Below, piece by piece: positions 1-5,292 of a DNA stretch of 6,161 nucleotides; positions within the stretch are counted from its first letter, which is position 1; each line of letters begins with the position of its first letter. The DNA lies in contig CAQUWW010000100.1 of assembly GCA_948896875.1 (NCBI GenBank), forward strand, positions 4,582 to 10,742, written 5' to 3'. Position numbers and translations under genes: made by a program. The DNA is from an uncultured Acetatifactor sp. (GTDB lineage: Bacteria > Bacillota > Clostridia > Lachnospirales > Lachnospiraceae). The notes below the pieces were generated by a model. It made no database searches. It was not told the origin of the DNA and was given only the letters and a program-made list of their open reading frames with translations.

Positions 1-1863
1 TCTTACATTTTGATGCATGAGCAGTATCACATACGCAGATGTGATCATATTGTGAAGATACTGGCTTATGGCGCATTGTGCATCCATTGGTTTAACCCTT
101 TGGCATGGGTCGCCTTCAGTATGGCCGGTAAGGATATGGAAATGAGCTGTGATGAGGCTGTGATCCGGAAAATGGGGACCGATATTCTGGCGGATTATAC
201 CGCATCCCTGCTAAGTCTTGCCGCCGGGAAACGCAGGATTGCCGAAATCTCTCTTGCATTTGGAGAAAGCGATCCCAAAGGACGCATCCGCAATCTGGCG
301 AGCTGGAAGAAACCTGCCTTTTGGGTGGTTCTGCTGGCGATTCTTGCCTGTGCTGCGGCAGCTGTCTGCGTTCTGACTAACCCGAAACAGGACCGGTTTT
401 CTATCAAGATAGTTGTGCCGGCAGGGAGTCAGGCTTCTGTCGTTTACAGTCATGAAGAAATTTCCCCACTGGGGAATACCATTACCATAACATCCGGTGA
501 CGGCCTTGGGGATACGGAAGTGTCTCTGAAACCGGTGGAGGTGAGAACAGAAACTGCCTATGACGAGCCGGTTTATCTGACACCGGGCATGCCCGTGAAG
601 CTGGAAGTGGAGAAGGGCGGCTGGTTCAAAATTGGGGTGAATATTCAGAATAATACCGATGAGGAAAAGACAGTTTACGTGAATGTGGAGAACGTTATAG
701 TCCGTATTTCAGATACAAGCGAACCGGACACCTTCCTGATGGAAGCGGAAATTCTGGAAATCCACGAGGGGTCTTTCCTTGTGAAACCTGTGGAAGGAAG
801 CCGGGAACTCAAAAGCGCGGACAAAATTGAAGTTCCTGTGAAAAATATGGATCCGTCGCCGGAGCCTCAGGTGGGAGATATCATTGAAATCTCGTATAAT
901 GGAGAAATCCTGGAAACTTACCCTGCACAGCTCGGTGATGTGTATAGTATCAGGGTCACTACAAAGAAGATTACTATGAAGGAGGAAGTCTCCGCGGGAG
1001 GTTCCACAGAAGAAGGGGATTCTATGGGAGAGGGACATTTCACGGAAGAAGTTCGTTCCGAGGAGTCTGAGGATTTGCTGACAGAAGCAATTTACAACGC
1101 GATTCTTGATCACAATAAGCCTGCCGGGTTAGATGATCTGTACCACTGCGCCAGCTTTGTCCTGTTGGACAAGGAGGAGCTTTGTAGAGACAGCGATCCG
1201 ATTACACCAATGGAGGTGACAGTGTATGGTTTTGCACTGCATCAGGCATATGAGTATTCCGGGGCTGCATTCCAGGAAGTTCTGGGGAGCCATGTTCCTG
1301 TGGCTATTACTTTTGAAATCAGGGATGGCGAATATGTCTTAAGAGAATATTGGGAGCCTCGGGACGGAAGCTATTATGTGAAAGACATTCGGGATATCTT
1401 CCCTGCTGAGATTGCGGAGGATGCGATAGACACACAAAAGTACATCTTTCCTCAGAAACAGGATTGTTATGCTCAGGCCGTGGAGTACGGCAAAGTGGAT
1501 ACAGACTCCGTTATGGAACAGCTGTTTGAAGTTATAGAATCTTCGCCGGCATATTCCTCCAATCCGGACGATTATATCAAAGAACACTCCATTGAATACC
1601 GCGAGCTGATCTATTATGGTCAGTATACCCTGCGTTATTGCTTTGAACAGTTCCAGCAAGGCGGTCAGACAGGACTGCATGGACATATCATGGCGTCAGC
1701 CTGTCAGGATATTATGAATATGTGGGGCGAAGGAAGCATTGTTGACCAGGATTCCGGCACCGGGCAGAATTGGTTCGATGTGTTTAAAAGCAATGCGGAG
1801 GACACCGATGAGGCTGAACTTTACCCGGGGGCCTGGCTGCTTTTGCATATGCTGGAAGAATGA
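1..1863 (+). CDS. BlaR1/MecR1-like M56 family membrane metallopeptidase, 5'-truncated by window edge
   Basis: The frame is open from base 1, so the gene starts upstream; 620 residues are visible (numbered here from the first codon). HEQYH (6-10) is the HExxH zinc-protease motif of family M56. It is followed by a membrane segment around 17-42 and the typical DMEMSCDEAV block (45-54), which should hold the remaining zinc-site acid. A second hydrophobic helix spans about 107-125. The rest is probably extracytoplasmic: a beta-rich region (about 133-240), a DUF3221-like module (about 245-310, with the VGDIIEISYNGEI pattern), a Glu/Ser/Gly-rich linker (about 313-357), and a C-terminal domain of about 260 residues that I know only as a recurring tail of Lachnospiraceae M56 proteins. 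In BlaR1/MecR1 the protease domain relays an outside signal by cleaving a BlaI-type repressor. The penicillin-binding sensor domain of true BlaR1 is not seen here, so the ligand is unknown. A BlaI-type regulator would be expected upstream but is outside the window. Confidence 0.88.
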   Translation, partial: SYILMHEQYHIRRCDHIVKILAYGALCIHWFNPLAWVAFSMAGKDMEMSCDEAVIRKMGTDILADYTASLLSLAAGKRRIAEISLAFGESDPKGRIRNLASWKKPAFWVVLLAILACAAAAVCVLTNPKQDRFSIKIVVPAGSQASVVYSHEEISPLGNTITITSGDGLGDTEVSLKPVEVRTETAYDEPVYLTPGMPVKLEVEKGGWFKIGVNIQNNTDEEKTVYVNVENVIVRISDTSEPDTFLMEAEILEIHEGSFLVKPVEGSRELKSADKIEVPVKNMDPSPEPQVGDIIEISYNGEILETYPAQLGDVYSIRVTTKKITMKEEVSAGGSTEEGDSMGEGHFTEEVRSEESEDLLTEAIYNAILDHNKPAGLDDLYHCASFVLLDKEELCRDSDPITPMEVTVYGFALHQAYEYSGAAFQEVLGSHVPVAITFEIRDGEYVLREYWEPRDGSYYVKDIRDIFPAEIAEDAIDTQKYIFPQKQDCYAQAVEYGKVDTDSVMEQLFEVIESSPAYSSNPDDYIKEHSIEYRELIYYGQYTLRYCFEQFQQGGQTGLHGHIMASACQDIMNMWGEGSIVDQDSGTGQNWFDVFKSNAEDTDEAELYPGAWLLLHMLEE

Positions 1864-1872
1864 GATTATTGG

Positions 1873-1901
1873 TTGTAATCTATGGTATGGATGTGTATAA
1901 T
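1873..1901 (+). promoter_or_regulatory. Putative sigma-A promoter downstream of the M56 gene
   Basis: TTGTAA (1873-1878) and a perfect TATAAT (1896-1901) are separated by exactly 17 bases. It points rightward, away from the M56 gene and into the 3' end of the convergent DUF6512-like gene. A ribosome site, AGGAAAGGA (1946-1954), and an ATG (1960) follow at a normal distance. The -35 box matches only 4 of 6 consensus bases, and chance TATAAT occurrences are common, so activity is inferred. Confidence 0.45.
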
Positions 1902-1936
1902 GGATCTGAGATGAGAACATAGTGGAAATCTTGTTG

Positions 1937-2566
1937 CTATTTTTCAGGAAAGGACCCCAATGAACAACAAAATACAACTGATTTTGCTGTAGTTGATTTT
2001 AAGGGATTGACAGACGCCGCCGGAAGGTTCCTTGCCATGACAGATGACTGATTGTCGGAATGCCGGGAGGGGTCTTCAAAAAGGCTGAAATCCGGAGGAT
2101 AGCAGGTAAACACGATAAAACACAGAAAGAAAATAACCACAAGGCCGACGAACAAAAGGGTATAAGATTTCAGGGCGCAGGATATCGAAAACCTGTAAGA
2201 AAGCCAGAATGCAACAAGGATGCTCAGAATAAATATGCTGATATCCAGAATAAAGATATCTTTGTCAAGGACTGCGTGATAGCCGTAGTAAGAAATGGGA
2301 ATCAACAATGTTCCGGCCAGAACTCCAAAACAAAAGGCCGAAACAATGCAGGAGCGAAGCTCCCTGAACTTGAAAATCATTACCGGCAAATAAAGCAGCA
2401 TTGGGAAAAACAGCAGTTTCATATGTTCCCAGATTGATTCATTGACAGGCGAAAAAAGACCGACTATGGAATTGGCCCCGGACCAGTCATAGAGAAAGTG
2501 TGAAAGTGTGCCTGTGATCAGTACAAAAAGGATCCCGATTATAGTATAGCGTTTTACTTGTTTCAT
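1937..2566 (-). CDS. DUF6512-like integral membrane protein, possibly altered C-terminus
   Basis: The ATG at 2566 (MKQVKRY) is chosen because GAGG precedes it by 8 bases and hydrophobic sequence follows at once. The open frame extends 35 codons further upstream, but that part would overlap the start of the divergent HAD gene. The product is 209 residues with about five predicted membrane helices near 8-25, 49-65, 73-95, 102-123 and 134-155. Conserved-looking motifs are HFLYDWSG (23-30) and SPVNESIWEHMKLLFFP (39-55), which I associate with DUF6512; the biochemical role of that family is unknown to me. The similarity appears to end at YPPDFSLFEDP (156-166). The remaining 43 residues are polar and atypical, and from memory relatives stop within about 10-15 residues of this point. 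A late frameshift or fusion to neighbouring DNA is therefore likely but unproven. The gene is convergent with the M56 gene and divergent from the HAD gene. Confidence 0.8.
   Translation of the reverse strand: MKQVKRYTIIGILFVLITGTLSHFLYDWSGANSIVGLFSPVNESIWEHMKLLFFPMLLYLPVMIFKFRELRSCIVSAFCFGVLAGTLLIPISYYGYHAVLDKDIFILDISIFILSILVAFWLSYRFSISCALKSYTLLFVGLVVIFFLCFIVFTCYPPDFSLFEDPSRHSDNQSSVMARNLPAASVNPLKSTTAKSVVFCCSLGSFPEK
1946..2051 (+). pseudogene. Possible decayed small gene (start and tail in different frames)
   Basis: AGGAAAGGA is followed 5 bases later by ATG (1960) and an 11-codon frame, MNNKIQLILL then TAG (1960-1992), which looks like the beginning of a secretion signal. A different frame is open from 1923 to the TGA at 2049-2051 and reads like a protein end, with DFAVVDFKGLTDAAGRFL in its middle and MTDD at its end. 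Together with the upstream promoter, this suggests the two ends of a gene that lost its middle or suffered a frameshift. I do not recognise the family. The alternatives are a genuine 10-residue leader peptide or coincidence. The whole stretch overlaps the 3' end of the opposite-strand DUF6512-like gene. Confidence 0.25.
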
Positions 2567-2609
2567 ACATATTACCTCGGGAACAGGATATGCAGAAAAG
2601 GGAGAAAAT
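2567..2609. promoter_or_regulatory. Short divergent intergenic region with both ribosome sites
   Basis: Only 43 bases separate the two divergent start codons. On the minus strand GAGG (2575-2578) serves the DUF6512-like gene; on the plus strand AAGGGAG (2598-2604) serves the HAD gene. No convincing -35/-10 pair fits inside, so each promoter probably overlaps the opposite gene's 5' coding end. TATAGT at 2540-2545 on + and TATAAA near 2620 on - are weak -10 candidates without good -35 boxes. Confidence 0.5.
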
Positions 2610-3440
2610 ATGCGTATTTTATATGTGACAGATCTGGACGGCACATTATTAAACACAAAGGACAGAATCAATCCGAAAAGTCTCAGGTTACTAAATGAGC
2701 TGATTGACAGAGGAATGCTTTTTACCTATGCCACCGCCAGATCTCTGGCATCGGCGTCTGTGGTGGCAGAAGGCTTAAAGATGACAATGCCTGTCATTGT
2801 ATACAACGGGGCTTTTATCATGGATCCATATACGGGAGAAATTCTGTCTTCCCTGTTTTTCACAGAAGAGGAAGCGGCATTTGTACGCAGGAATATAGAG
2901 AAGACGCAGGTTAGTCCATTGGTATATTCCTTTCTGGAAAAGGTGGAAAAGGTATCGTGGAATACCAGACAGGAGAATCCGGGAATAGAGAGATACCTTT
3001 CGCTGCGGAAGGGAGACAGGAGACTTCGTCCGCTGGACGGCGTCGAAGGTCTGTATGACGGGGATATATTTTACTATACCTGTATCGGAGAAAAAGAGGA
3101 ATTGATGCCGCTGTATAATATTATGTCGAAAGATTGCAGATTCCGCTGTACCATTCAGCAGGAATTATATAGACCGGAATATTTTTGCGAAATCATGCCC
3201 CGCAGGGCAACGAAAGCGGAAGCCATTCAAAAGCTGAAGGAAATGTGGAATTGTGATAAAGTAGTTTCATTTGGGGATGCGATCAATGATATTCCCATGT
3301 TTGAGATTTCCGATGAGTGTTATGCGGTTGAAAATGCGGTACCGGAACTGAAAAAGGCGGCCACTGCTGTGGTGGACAGTAATGATCGGGACGGAGTTGC
3401 AAAATGGCTGTGGGAAAATGCGCAGGTCATAGAAACATAA
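2610..3440 (+). CDS. Cof-type (IIB) HAD superfamily hydrolase, probable sugar-phosphate or nucleotide phosphatase
   Basis: A cytoplasmic protein of 276 residues, a normal length for Cof-type HAD phosphatases, which hydrolyse small phosphorylated metabolites using Mg2+. All four HAD motifs are visible: motif I TDLDGTL with nucleophile D8 and acid D10; motif II at TYATARS with T42 (relatives usually have TGR, here TAR); motif III lysine K202 in RRATKAEAI; motif IV GDAINDIPMF with D223, N226 and D227. ENAVPELKKAA (241-251) and the DGVAKWL near the end are the standard C-terminal blocks. The type IIB cap lies between about 85 and 195. The ATG at 2610 has AAGGGAG five bases upstream. The substrate cannot be read from the sequence. 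It stands alone, divergent from the membrane protein gene. A new promoter 60 bases after its stop starts the next operon. Confidence 0.92.
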   Translation: MRILYVTDLDGTLLNTKDRINPKSLRLLNELIDRGMLFTYATARSLASASVVAEGLKMTMPVIVYNGAFIMDPYTGEILSSLFFTEEEAAFVRRNIEKTQVSPLVYSFLEKVEKVSWNTRQENPGIERYLSLRKGDRRLRPLDGVEGLYDGDIFYYTCIGEKEELMPLYNIMSKDCRFRCTIQQELYRPEYFCEIMPRRATKAEAIQKLKEMWNCDKVVSFGDAINDIPMFEISDECYAVENAVPELKKAATAVVDSNDRDGVAKWLWENAQVIET

Positions 3441-3460
3441 TTGTAAAAAACAGGTTTGTT

Positions 3461-3477
3461 TTGGACGAAACGTCCAA
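3461..3477. promoter_or_regulatory. Perfect 17-bp palindrome, probable operator
   Basis: TTGGACGAAACGTCCAA consists of two perfect 7-base arms (3461-3467 and 3471-3477) around AAA. Its last base is the first base of the putative -35 box of the XRE operon. This is a classic position for a dimeric repressor or activator. No U-run follows on either strand, so a terminator is less likely. The obvious candidate ligand is the XRE-type protein encoded just downstream (autoregulation), which is inference. Confidence 0.6.
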
Positions 3478-3505
3478 TGACGAAAGAGAAAACATCTGCT
3501 ATAAT
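3477..3505 (+). promoter_or_regulatory. Extended -10 promoter of the XRE / PIN-like / GNAT operon
   Basis: TATAAT (3500-3505) is preceded by TGC, giving an extended -10 element. ATGACG (3477-3482) lies 17 bases upstream and matches 4 of 6 bases of TTGACA. Transcription should begin near 3512, giving a leader of about 50 bases before the ribosome site at 3542-3551 and the ATG at 3561. Confidence 0.65.
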
Positions 3506-3560
3506 GTGAAGAAAGGCATGTGGAGCCATAGACGATAAATCAGAGGAAGGAAGCAGTTAT

Positions 3561-3890
3561 ATGCTGTCACAATACAGGTATCAGAGTATTGACATGCTGG
3601 AAACAGGCTGGCGTCTGGTACTGCTGTTCAGACAGAAGGGATATTCGGTAAAGGATATTCAGAAGCTGATGCAGTTGTCCTGTCCACAGCCGGTGTACCG
3701 TTGGATAAAGGGGCAGACATTGCCTTCGGTGGATCATATCTATAATCTGGCAGGAATTCTGGATGTACCGATGGAGGAGATTCTGGTTCCGGTGTCGGGA
3801 ATGGACCGTATCATTGCGTATGAGAGGGGATATTCACAGCGGGAAAGAATGCATGTGTACTACCGGTTCTGGCGGGAGAAGGCGGCATAG
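3561..3890 (+). CDS. XRE/Cro-CI-like helix-turn-helix DNA-binding protein
   Basis: A 109-residue protein. Residues 16-51 form an XRE-type helix-turn-helix: helices LVLLFRQKGYS and VKDIQKLMQ, then the recognition helix around PQPVYRWIKGQ (42-52), followed by the family-typical LPSVDHIYNLAGILDVPMEEILV (54-76). A short basic tail (83-107) follows. The ATG at 3561 has AGAGGAAGGA about nine bases upstream; a second ATG (M12) lacks a comparable site. Such single-domain proteins bind operators as dimers, and the palindrome at 3461-3477 upstream of its own promoter is a natural target. The gene is followed after 2 bases by the PIN-like gene, with which it is almost certainly co-transcribed. The regulated genes beyond its own operon are unknown. 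It could act as an antitoxin-like partner, but nothing in the sequence proves that. Confidence 0.82.
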   Translation: MLSQYRYQSIDMLETGWRLVLLFRQKGYSVKDIQKLMQLSCPQPVYRWIKGQTLPSVDHIYNLAGILDVPMEEILVPVSGMDRIIAYERGYSQRERMHVYYRFWREKAA

Positions 3891-3892
3891 AA

Positions 3893-4540
3893 ATGTTTCA
3901 TTTTATGATTGATCTGGAGAATACGGGAAGTAAGGGGCTGCAGGGTGCCGAATATCTGTCCGCGGAAGATTGTGTGACAGTTTTTTACAGCCAGTCCTGT
4001 CTGAAGATAGAAAGCGGAAAGCTGCAGCAGATTATGGATGCGGGAAGTATTCTAAAAATATGCCGTCTGAAGAATACCGGGAAAAATGCGCTGGATTTTT
4101 ACATTGCCTCCAAAACAGGAGAAGTATTCGGAGGAGGCTACAGAGGAATTGTTGCCATTGTAAGCAGGGACAAGGGATACCGTGCGGTACAGGATTATTG
4201 GAAGAATTGTGTTGCTCCGGCACGGAAGGTGGTTATTCAGTCTGATATTGAGCAATGCATTCTGGTTTCTGATGAGGACAGTGTAAGGCGGGAGCTGATT
4301 CGGGAGAAATTGCGTGAGGTGAATTTGGAAACGCAGTATGAGTGTTATGCGGAGCAGTTGAGAATCCGAAATGAGCTGGAAGCCTGCTTCGCGGATACCG
4401 CTTACAGGGACCTGGTCGGACAGATGGTTAATATTGTAAAGGGAAGGAAGGGAAATCGTCTGCTGTATCTGGACACGATCAAGCAGTTCGGAAGGAAGAG
4501 AGGACTGGAAATATATACAAGACTTCGGCAGGTGGTGTAG
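3893..4540 (+). CDS. PIN-like (NYN/PIN7-type) domain protein, putative RNase
   Basis: A 215-residue cytoplasmic protein. Its N-terminal half looks like a PIN/NYN nuclease fold: MIDLENTGSKGL (5-16) gives acids D7 and E9 at the end of strand 1; NTGKNALDFYIAS (61-73) gives D68; AIVSRDKGYRAV (88-99) gives D93 in the S-x-D-x-G block. These acids are where PIN-like nucleases bind the metal, so catalysis is plausible but unproven. Residues 125-215 are helical and charged, with no recognised motif, and may bind a partner or nucleic acid. GGAGAAGG inside the end of the XRE gene (about 3875-3882) supplies the ribosome site for the ATG at 3893. I recognise the pattern as a recurring Lachnospiraceae PIN-like family without known function. 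The adjacent XRE gene recalls toxin-antitoxin or defence operons, but this protein is larger than classic VapC toxins (about 130 residues). Confidence 0.75.
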   Translation: MFHFMIDLENTGSKGLQGAEYLSAEDCVTVFYSQSCLKIESGKLQQIMDAGSILKICRLKNTGKNALDFYIASKTGEVFGGGYRGIVAIVSRDKGYRAVQDYWKNCVAPARKVVIQSDIEQCILVSDEDSVRRELIREKLREVNLETQYECYAEQLRIRNELEACFADTAYRDLVGQMVNIVKGRKGNRLLYLDTIKQFGRKRGLEIYTRLRQVV

Positions 4541-4548
4541 TTGGAACG

Positions 4549-4971
4549 ATGGAGATTAGAACATATGATTTCCTGCCTCAGGGTGCGGCGGCTGTCCGTA
4601 CCTCCGTATTTATAGAGGAGCAGGGATTTGTAAACGAAATGGATGATATTGACCGGACGGCCACACATTTTGTAATGTGGGACGGAGAGAACCCTGTGGC
4701 CACATGTCGTGTGTTTCCGGATGATGAGCACGCAGGTTTTTATCTTCTCGGACGCCTGGCGGTGATGAAGCCTTATCGGGGGAAAAACCTTGGGGCTGAG
4801 ATGATGAGGAATGCAGAGGAATATGTGAGGAAGAAAGGTGGCAGACGTATTTCTCTGCATGCCCAGTGCAAGGCTATGGACTTCTACCGGAAGCAGGGAT
4901 ACATGGAACAGGGCGAGGTGGAGGAAGAAGAGGGATGTCCGCATATGTGGATGGTGAAAGAACTGAAATAG
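4549..4971 (+). CDS. GNAT family N-acetyltransferase (ElaA/YjcF-like)
   Basis: A 140-residue cytoplasmic enzyme expected to move an acetyl group from acetyl-CoA to an unknown amine. The N-terminal VRTSVFIEEQGFVNEMD (16-32) is typical of the ElaA/YjcF branch. Motif A, LGRLAVMKPYRGKNLGAEMM (67-86), contains the acetyl-CoA pyrophosphate loop R77-G-K-N-L-G82. Motif B is LHAQCKAMDFYRKQGY (103-118). The end, PHMWMVKEL, is also family-like, so the gene appears full length. The ATG at 4549 lies 8 bases after the PIN-like stop; the only ribosome site is a weak GGTGG (about 4531-4535), suggesting translational coupling. It is the last gene of the operon, before the hairpin at 5004-5062. Whether it works with the PIN-like protein or merely shares the transcript cannot be told. 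Confidence 0.88.
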   Translation: MEIRTYDFLPQGAAAVRTSVFIEEQGFVNEMDDIDRTATHFVMWDGENPVATCRVFPDDEHAGFYLLGRLAVMKPYRGKNLGAEMMRNAEEYVRKKGGRRISLHAQCKAMDFYRKQGYMEQGEVEEEEGCPHMWMVKELK

Positions 4972-5003
4972 AGAGGCGGAAAAAGGGATTGTCGCGTTAT
5001 GAC

Positions 5004-5066
5004 ATGCTCCCTTCCAGGTAGACAAGTGAAATAGCAAAAACTTGTCGCTTAGGAGGGAGCATATTT
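5004..5066 (+). terminator. Long two-tier hairpin, probable rho-independent terminator of the XRE-PIN-GNAT operon
   Basis: The outer arms are ATGCTCCCTTCC (5004-5015) and GGAGGGAGCAT (5052-5062), 11 pairs with one bulged base. After a 5x5 internal loop, inner arms GACAAGT (5021-5027) and ACTTGTC (5040-5046) pair perfectly around a 12-base A-rich loop. ATTTT follows immediately, a short U-tract. It lies 32 bases past the GNAT stop. The 3' arm contains AGGAGGG, a near-perfect Shine-Dalgarno sequence 10 bases before the ATG at 5068. The same structure could therefore act as a ribosome-site-masking element instead. Confidence 0.6.
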
Positions 5067-5074
5067 TATGCACA

Positions 5075-5116
5075 GGCCCGCATATGGAAGTTTGCCGTTA
5101 AGGCGGCATGCGGGCC
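5075..5116. repeat. GC-rich inverted repeat (hairpin II)
   Basis: GGCCCGCAT (5075-5083) and ATGCGGGCC (5108-5116) are perfect 9-base complements. A nested GCCG (5094-5097) and CGGC (5104-5107) sit directly against the 3' arm. No T-run follows. The element begins 5 bases after the ATG at 5068 and is much richer in GC than the neighbouring genes. Its function is not known to me. Confidence 0.7.
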
Positions 5117-5122
5117 GCGCGG

Positions 5123-5153
5123 CGAGTAGGGGAGAAAAGCATTCCCCTACTCG
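5123..5153. repeat. Perfect 11-bp inverted repeat (hairpin III)
   Basis: CGAGTAGGGGA (5123-5133) and TCCCCTACTCG (5143-5153) pair perfectly around a 9-base loop, GAAAAGCAT. No T-run follows, so it is not a standard terminator. It stands 6 bases after hairpin II, and the palindrome CCGCGCGG (5115-5122) bridges the two. The close packing suggests one structured RNA or one mobile or interspersed repeat unit rather than independent sites. Confidence 0.7.
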
Positions 5154-5250
5154 ATTGCCTGAAAAAGCAAGAGAATTATTGCCGGGAGAAAACGGCTGTT
5201 GTGTGAAATTGCACTTTCATTCAAAAAGTCAAATCTACTTCGAAATCCTT

Positions 5251-5259
5251 TGCTATAAT
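5251..5259 (+). promoter_or_regulatory. Extended -10 promoter of the AraC-GGDEF gene
   Basis: TGCTATAAT (5251-5259) is a perfect extended -10 element, the same as that of the XRE operon. No good -35 is present at 16-18 bases; the region is A/T-rich (TCAAAT at 5229-5234 is the nearest, 19 bases upstream). Transcription would start near 5266. The strong ribosome site GGAGGTGA (5281-5288) then leads to the ATG at 5293. Confidence 0.6.
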
Positions 5260-5292
5260 GGAACTACGATATCGGAAAGCGGAGGTGACAGG

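Larger units (their letters stand above)
4972..5292 (+). other. Structured intergenic region (321 bases) with three tandem hairpins and an unlikely in-frame upstream ORF
   Basis: This gap holds, in order, the direct repeat TTGTCGC (4989-4995 and 5042-5048), three hairpins described separately (5004-5062, 5075-5116, 5123-5153), an A/T-rich stretch, and the promoter and ribosome site of the AraC-GGDEF gene. GC content is clearly higher within 5075-5125 than in the flanking genes. A frame open from the ATG at 5068 runs without a stop into the AraC-GGDEF gene and would add 75 residues (MHRPAYGSLPLRRHAG at the start). I judge those residues mostly a by-product of the hairpin sequences. The AGGAGGG before the ATG at 5068 keeps the longer product, or a regulated leader, formally possible. 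Confidence 0.6.

Noticed and set aside
709..1113. 134-codon minus-strand frame within the M56 gene
   Set aside because: Shadow of the M56 coding sequence; Phe/Arg/His-rich with no recognisable motif.
1864..1878. GATTA-TTGGTTG-TAATC hairpin as terminator after the M56 gene
   Set aside because: Five weak pairs with a seven-base loop and no T-run; not convincing.
2060..2437. 125-codon open frame on the + strand
   Set aside because: It lies wholly antisense to the DUF6512-like gene, is rich in Lys/Gln/Asn with no domain, has no ribosome site, and the minus-strand reading gives clear membrane helices.
3447..3462. AAAACA-GGTT-TGTTTT hairpin as terminator of the HAD gene
   Set aside because: The stem is only six mostly A-T pairs, has no U-tract beyond its own arm, and overlaps the first two bases of the operator palindrome. 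It is too weak to call.
3970..4245. 91-codon + strand frame inside the PIN-like gene
   Set aside because: It is fully nested in another frame of a gene with clear PIN-like motifs, and has an Arg/Cys-rich composition and no ribosome site.
4402..5073. 223-codon open frame on the minus strand
   Set aside because: It is the complement of the GNAT and PIN-like genes plus the hairpin region; its Cys/His/Leu/Ser-rich content is typical of a shadow frame, and both + strand genes have clear family motifs.
5068..5292. Taking 5068 as the true start of the AraC-GGDEF gene
   Set aside because: The extra 75 residues are encoded by hairpin sequences and the promoter region, while 5293 has a better-placed ribosome site and its own promoter. 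Kept only as a finding.
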